Shown one piece after another: positions 58,650 to 64,000 of a stretch of 64,000 bases of DNA. Positions within the stretch are counted from its first letter, which is position 1. The number at the start of each line of letters is the position of its first letter. The position numbers and the translations under genes were made by a program. The stretch spans positions 372,001-436,000 of the forward strand of contig QJNS01000021.1 in assembly GCA_004154925.1 (NCBI GenBank), written 5' to 3'. Below the pieces are notes generated by a model. It was not told the origin of the DNA. It ran no database searches and saw only the letters and a program-made list of their open reading frames with translations. The DNA comes from Monosporascus cannonballus. Its lineage: Eukaryota > Ascomycota > Sordariomycetes > Xylariales.

Positions 58650-61600
58650 GGCTGTTGGTTGCGGAAAGTAATTGCTCAATCTTCTGATACAGTGAGTGTT
58701 GAGAAGTTGGGGATAACGACGCAACGATAGCATTTTAAGTTTGAACGACAGGGAGGGGCTGTTAGTTGCATGCGAAAGACACGAAGGCAGAGTGCTGTCT
58801 AGTAGTAGGGACGCCCAGGCGCGTGCGCAATATGGTAGGAAGTAATATAATATCCGACTGCATATTATGCTGAAGGAGAGACTGCAGGTTTTCGGTATGT
58901 AGAGAGTGCGGAAGTTAGGTTAGAGGTCTGAGGGAATATGAAGCTCGGGATTTGTGTCTAAGCACATCGAAGACATGAGGGAAAAGAACAGCGGAACGGA
59001 GTCTCCGCTTATTTCATGATTACAGGGCAGTAGGACAATAAGCAGATGCGATATCGGATGTGAATTACTTCTAGGCATAACAGACGGGGGTTCGTGACCC
59101 ATGACAATAGTGGCTGTTGGATGTTGCTATCCCGTAAAGCAGGATAACAACACTTAAAAGGCGGCAGAAACCGTCTAGCAGATGACAGATAACGCTTAAC
59201 TAGAATAATTTGCCTGTCGGAAGGCATGGAAACACTTGAGCTCCAGTCTCTCATTCAGCTCTAGAACCTGAACTCAGGGGAAGAGGAACGAGACAAGCGG
59301 TAACAAGAACAGTTGGAACCTCGTTGAGCTCGCTGAGCGCAATGGGTATATGTGTCTTCAGGTACCTGAAATTACTGTTGGGTACAAGACTATACGTATC
59401 CACATACTATAGAGATTCTTATGGATAATACGCCCTAAAATCGTGGAAAAGGGGAACCCCTGCCCCACTATCGACGGACACTCGCCTTGTCGACGCCTCC
59501 TTAAAACCCCACTACTACGCGTGTGTGAACAACTCTAGATTCGATCTTCAGACCGTAAGTCCAAACGATATATCATAAATCCTAAACCTAGTGCTTCCAG
59601 AGGCTTTTACTCATCGCTGTACACGGCATTATCCTATGGGATTTGAATTGCAGCATCGAACGCTAGGATCATCCAGGAGGCCTAGCACGACGGCGTAGGC
59701 CGTATGCGAGAATACCATGATGCCGAGCATTGACGGGAACGTGGTTGCCATTGTGAGTTATACCTGACTGAGTATGGCTGCTGGCCATCCAAATCTGAGA
59801 GAGAAGTACGAGATGTGACTCGGAAATCAGATATGCTATGTCGGGAAGATGAGGAAAGGTGGAGCATATCTTAGAACTTCGCGAGAATTCCTTTCCGAAC
59901 TCCATACATAGGTATTTAGGGGATTACGACGGCGAGTTGATATATCCTGTCAGTGGTATCGATAACCCCCTATTATATATAACAACGAGACTACCTAGGT
60001 ATTCCGGCCAGAGTCGAGGTGAGGCTCCTACTGCAGGGTCTGCTTACAGAGAACCATTCCGCAGATTCTGTAGCACACGGCCCCCTCTAAGTGTTTTTCA
60101 GAATGTTCTAGATATGTCCCAGGTCCGTCTGTCATACGTGCGGAATTTATTGCTTCTCTGCGCCACCTTCCACCTATATGGGGCGGTCAAACTTAGCGTA
60201 TTTTCTATTCGATCTTCCCGGACGTGGAACTGATGCAGATTTATCCTTGTCTAAGCGCAGACTGTTCGGTTGTTCCGTCTGTGAAATCCCCTCCCCCCCA
60301 AAACTGTCTGCTAATCATCTCATCTGGTGTAGCTATACAGCTCGGGCTCTTATAGTATATCCTGAAGGACAGTCGTGATAGAATTTTGGGCGTATGACTG
60401 GGTCAGGCTACGGGAAACAGATGGAAGCATGCCAACAGTCAATGACCCCACACTATACCGCTTTGAATGGTACCAATGCGCGTAACTGGTTCTAAACGGC
60501 GAGTACCTCCGGAGTTAACTAGTGTTGTATGACAAGGCGTTGAGGATACAATCGCATCTTGAGAATACGACGACATCTTAAATGGCGATACGACAGATAT
60601 GGCGACATTTAACTCTCACTACCTTGTGAGGAATTTAAAATGGACATTGGAACGGGCAGGTGAGCTTTGAGTGTCTCTAAGGCTTGAGCTCCGATTGTGA
60701 CCACTCAGCTCATGCCTCCTCCGCGAACACGCCCACGTTGTGATGCGTCTAAGCGATGTGGCACCAGGCAACCCATGTGGCAGCCCATGTGCAGCATAGA
60801 TCAGGTGCAATTTCTGCCACGCATCAAGGTTCCAATACACGCGAACTCGATGCCGGCTGGCTCCATGCATCCGTTCGAGGTCTCGCTCGATCCGCTGGGC
60901 CAGCTAAAGAGCCATTTGGAGGGGCGGAGACTGGGGATCCCGGAGCAGCCTCCTAGTGGCTCTGATATGATCGCGAGGGATGGGAAGCTATTACTCCAAA
61001 CGAACGGCATGCGGCGACATGTGCGATTCCGGGAGATACGGCACCATACCTAGGAATGGGAAAAAAAAGGGGGGGTGACTAAGGACGAAGGGAACAATCC
61101 TGGAGACTGACTCAGAGCCTGGACTAACGGGACCTAGAATCAGAATAAGAGGTACATGAGGATGTCGTGCACACTACATCTGGACTTTGTCATCAGCCTT
61201 GCGTTCTTGGGGGAGGCACAGGAGGCGCCTGAACGATTCTATCTTTCAGGTCTGGAACCGATCTTATAACGCAACTACCCTAGGAGTTCAACTTCACCGC
61301 TAGTTGAATACCGCCCCGGCTCGGAGGCACTGGGCCGCTCGATATTCGACCGCGGTGAAGATGCCACATGCGACAGAGGGTCCAATTCCATACTTCTTAC
61401 CTTCTGGTAGAACTCCCACTTGGCGAGATGACCCCGAGAGTCAAAGTTGAAATGTCCGCTCTCGCGCATGAGCGGAGAGCGCCTTATCTATGTTTTCCGG
61501 CGGATTTTGGATCCCGCTGCATGGTTAGAAGGGCAGTTGCATCCCCGTATGCAACTCTTCTACCGGTGTACTGGCGTTGCTCTGCTCTGGTCTAGCACGC

Positions 61601-62673
61601 CGGGTACTCGCTGCTGCACGTGTGTCTCCGCAGAACGTTCTGCATAAAAGGCTTGGGGTACCGGCCGTAACCTGGACTTGTCGGGTTGTAGAATATGTAG
61701 TCGCGCATCCGCCTTAGACAACTTGGCGTGGAAATCAGCGAAGTCAGACGTGGGACATGACGTAGCTTCTCCCGTCTCCAAGGTCAAGGCGTGCTTAGTT
61801 GTTCTGTCGCAGTTAGAATTGTCTATATGGAACACTATTGCTAGCAATGTAATAGCGGCGTCGCTTTTGCGACGTATTCTCAGTACTGTGGCGGGTACTG
61901 GAAGGTCACGATCGGGGAACGGCACACTGAAGACCAATAGACATCAGTGAGCACTGTAATTAAATTCACCACCACCCCGTTGGGGAAGTAAGTTAAGAAG
62001 GTGAAGCTGCTGCTATGGGACATCCATTCTTGAGCCAAGAGGAGACTCTAGCAACTAGAATCTAGCCGTCAAGACTCGAGGCTGCGGGTATCCGCGGGCG
62101 CCTACATATGGACAATAGGTAATTAGCTGCATATTTGACTATAGCCGTGCCGCTCAGCGACTCTTGTGACTTACCTACCCGGTCTCTGAGATTGTGGTAT
62201 GTGTAGTTATTGAGGTGCTTACCTAAGACTGTACCAAGTCATGTAGTCGAGGCACTGTGGGCTTGTAGGTATGTGCCGTCTCAACATCTCGGAATCGGCT
62301 TATCATTATTGCGCTTTTGTTGAAGCTCCCGGCGGCTAGCCCCGGTTTGTGTCTCTGACACCAAATAGGAAGAGTCGTTGTGGATGCCTTCGCAAGCCGC
62401 TGCCGTCGCGAGCGCTTACTCATGTATCTGAAAGAAAGAAGCTTGGGGTAGTTTCAAAGGGAACTCGCCCATCTGGGGTTTATCACTGAAACTCCCCAAG
62501 GATCCGAACGATGACAGGGGCTTCTGACAGGATTCTGTAAAACTTTCAGCCTTGAAAATACCCTATGCTTGATTCGTCTCGGGCTGTATAGAATCTTGTT
62601 TGCACTCTCGCTCAGAGTGGGCCGCCGATCCTCCATAATTGATCCCTGGCACTTCTCGGCTACACGCCGGAAT
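58650..62673. other. Long GC-balanced stretch without a supported gene
   Basis: About 4 kb between the MFS remnant and the FMO gene. Frames such as 59859-60233 plus, 60697-61053 plus and 61560-61937 minus reach 118-125 codons, but opposite-strand frames of equal quality overlap them and no family motif is visible. A short A8G7 tract lies near 61062-61076. The last few hundred bases would hold the FMO promoter. Old gene remains are possible. Confidence 0.4.
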
Positions 62674-64000
62674 ATGACTAAGAGCGTGTGCATCATTGGT
62701 AGGCCTTCCCCAGTCGTCGCAAAGAAGGCTTGGATTCGTGACTTATCACATAAATAGGTGCCGGCCCATCGGGGCTCGTCGCCGCGAAGACGCTGCTGCA
62801 CGATGTGGCCCCGGGCTCGTTCAAGGTCACCGTTTTCGATGCGCAGTCCCGGATCGGGGGCCTGTGGCCAAACCGCAAAGATGACGGCGGGGGACTGGTG
62901 CACCCACTTATGGTAGCTAACCAGAGTAGGCACACAGTTCAGTTCAGCGACCTTGCTTGGCACGAGTCTGATCCGCAGATGCCTAGGGCGTGGCAGGTTG
63001 GTCAGTACCTCGAACGCTACTTGAAAAGGTATGTAGGCGGCGCGGACTTACGACTCGGCCACAGGGTCGTGGACGCCGAGTTGGAGGATGGCGGGACATG
63101 GAGGGTGCAGACGGAGTCGAGTAACGGCCCCGAGACGAGCCTGTTCGATTACCTACTGGTGGGCACCGGATTCTTCGGCAAGCCCATCTGGCCCGACTAC
63201 GTCCCGCGGGAGGCGGAAGTGCCCATCATCCACAGCAGCAAGTATAGAAGTTTGAAGAGCCTCCTGGGAAACCAAAAGGGTCGCGGTGGTAAGATACTCG
63301 TCATTGGGGGTCAGATGTCAGGGATAGAGATCGCCGGCACTATTGCGACGCACCTCTCCTCGGCCGTTAACTCTCCCGGTGAAAAGGAGATTGAGGAGCC
63401 TGAAAAGTACTCAGTCCACCATATAGCTCACCGACCAGCATGGGTCTTCCCGCTCTTCACATCACCAAAGGTAACCTTGTATTCCCCCTCCTAGCTTCCC
63501 ACTTAAGGGTTTTATTCTTACCAGGATCGCAGACCGACAAGTTAGCGGCACCCTTTCTGCCCTGTGACTTGCCATCCTACAACCTGGCAAATCGCCAGTT
63601 TCCCCTTACGAATACCCAGGGTCACATAAGTGTTGATGCTGCGCGTACATTCAACTCGATTTACAGTTCTGTCCTCGGGACAGACCAGTTCGAATTCTCA
63701 GAAGCGACCAAAGTCGAAGGCAGCCTCATGGATGAACCGCCGTTTTTGGCAATGAGCGATCAGTACATGGATTTTGTGCGATCGGGCTTAATCACCATTA
63801 CCAAGGGTAAGCTCGCCTCCTTATCCGGGCGGACGGCCACACTCGCGGGGAATAACGAGGAGATCACGGACATTGCGGCTGTCGTTCTCGCGACCGGTTT
63901 CGACCCATCCCCGTCCATATCTTTCCTCTCAGCATGCGTGCTCGGCACCCTCTCGCACTCCCCGTCCAACCCCAACCTCCCCCTCGCGCTCGCTTTCCAC
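62674..64000 (+). CDS. Flavin-containing monooxygenase (FMO-like), 3' end outside window
   Basis: FAD/NADPH-dependent oxygenase acting on soft nucleophiles or, in clusters, on metabolite intermediates; substrate unknown. Exons 62674-62698, 62758-63470 and 63533-64000+ with introns of 59 and 62 bp; all junctions keep the frame (402 codons visible). The first intron splits the FAD motif: MTKSVCIIG | AGPSG, giving GAGPSG at residues 9-14. IGGLWP lies at about 41-46, the HSSKY part of the FMO signature at 167-171, the NADPH-binding IGGQMSG at about 191-197 and the ATGF motif near the visible end (VVLATGFDP). The second acceptor is the AG at 63531-63532, not the earlier one at 63523-63524, because only the later one keeps the frame. 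No defect seen. It diverges from the MFS remnant across about 4 kb. Confidence 0.88.

Noticed and set aside
59859..60233. 124-codon plus-strand frame near the MFS remnant
   Set aside because: No family motif, overlapping opposite frames of similar length, no supporting start context.

Overview
The window looks like an accessory, repeat-dominated region of a filamentous ascomycete (Pezizomycotina). The evidence is short spliceosomal introns (59-79 bp, GT...AG, CTGAC/CTAAC branch sites), fungal gene families (cAMP-receptor-like GPCR, Dal5-type MFS transporter, M43 metalloprotease, fungal FMO), and a two-compartment layout. Very AT-rich blocks of transposon remains, full of TpA and stop codons as expected of repeat-induced point mutation (RIP, C-to-T on either strand), alternate with GC-balanced islands that hold the genes.

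Layout. 1-18784: three minus-strand Ty3/gypsy copies of one family: A (cut by the window edge), B (4821-11726, flanks gttta/attta) and C (12057-18784, perfect TACAT duplication). 18785-22720: island with a decayed M43 metalloprotease gene (19434-20439). 22723-23397: 3' end of a probable hAT transposon. 23398-31918: plus-strand gypsy copies F (tail only) and E, sharing one LTR, with an extra LTR unit behind E. 32030-34230: island with one intact gene for a GNAT-fold protein resembling autoinducer synthases (32957-33856) and the convergent C-terminal stump of another protein. 34215-46020: RIP-degraded block with a 136-bp MITE, a 1.2-kb TIR element, a 1.4-kb Tc1/mariner element with ruined transposase, and gypsy copy D. 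46020-51266: island with an intact four-exon GPCR gene (46640-48355, minus). 51267-55808: 4.5-kb TIR transposon, internally RIPed, carrying three small unmutated insertions. 55809-64000: island with a solo LTR, a frameshifted MFS transporter gene (56416-58649, minus) and an FMO gene running off the right edge (62674-64000).

How it fits together. I see no operon-like or complete biosynthetic cluster. Intact genes (GNAT-like, GPCR, FMO) and genes decayed by small indels (M43, MFS) sit in islands between RIPed transposons. The most distinctive signal is a set of short elements (130-220 bp) with TG...CA or TIR ends, several with perfect 5-bp target duplications. They lie in or beside RIPed DNA yet are not RIPed, as expected for units too short for RIP to detect. 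The best of these is a 130-bp element present three times. A second notable signal is that all gypsy LTRs share one R-U5 half but carry different U3 halves.
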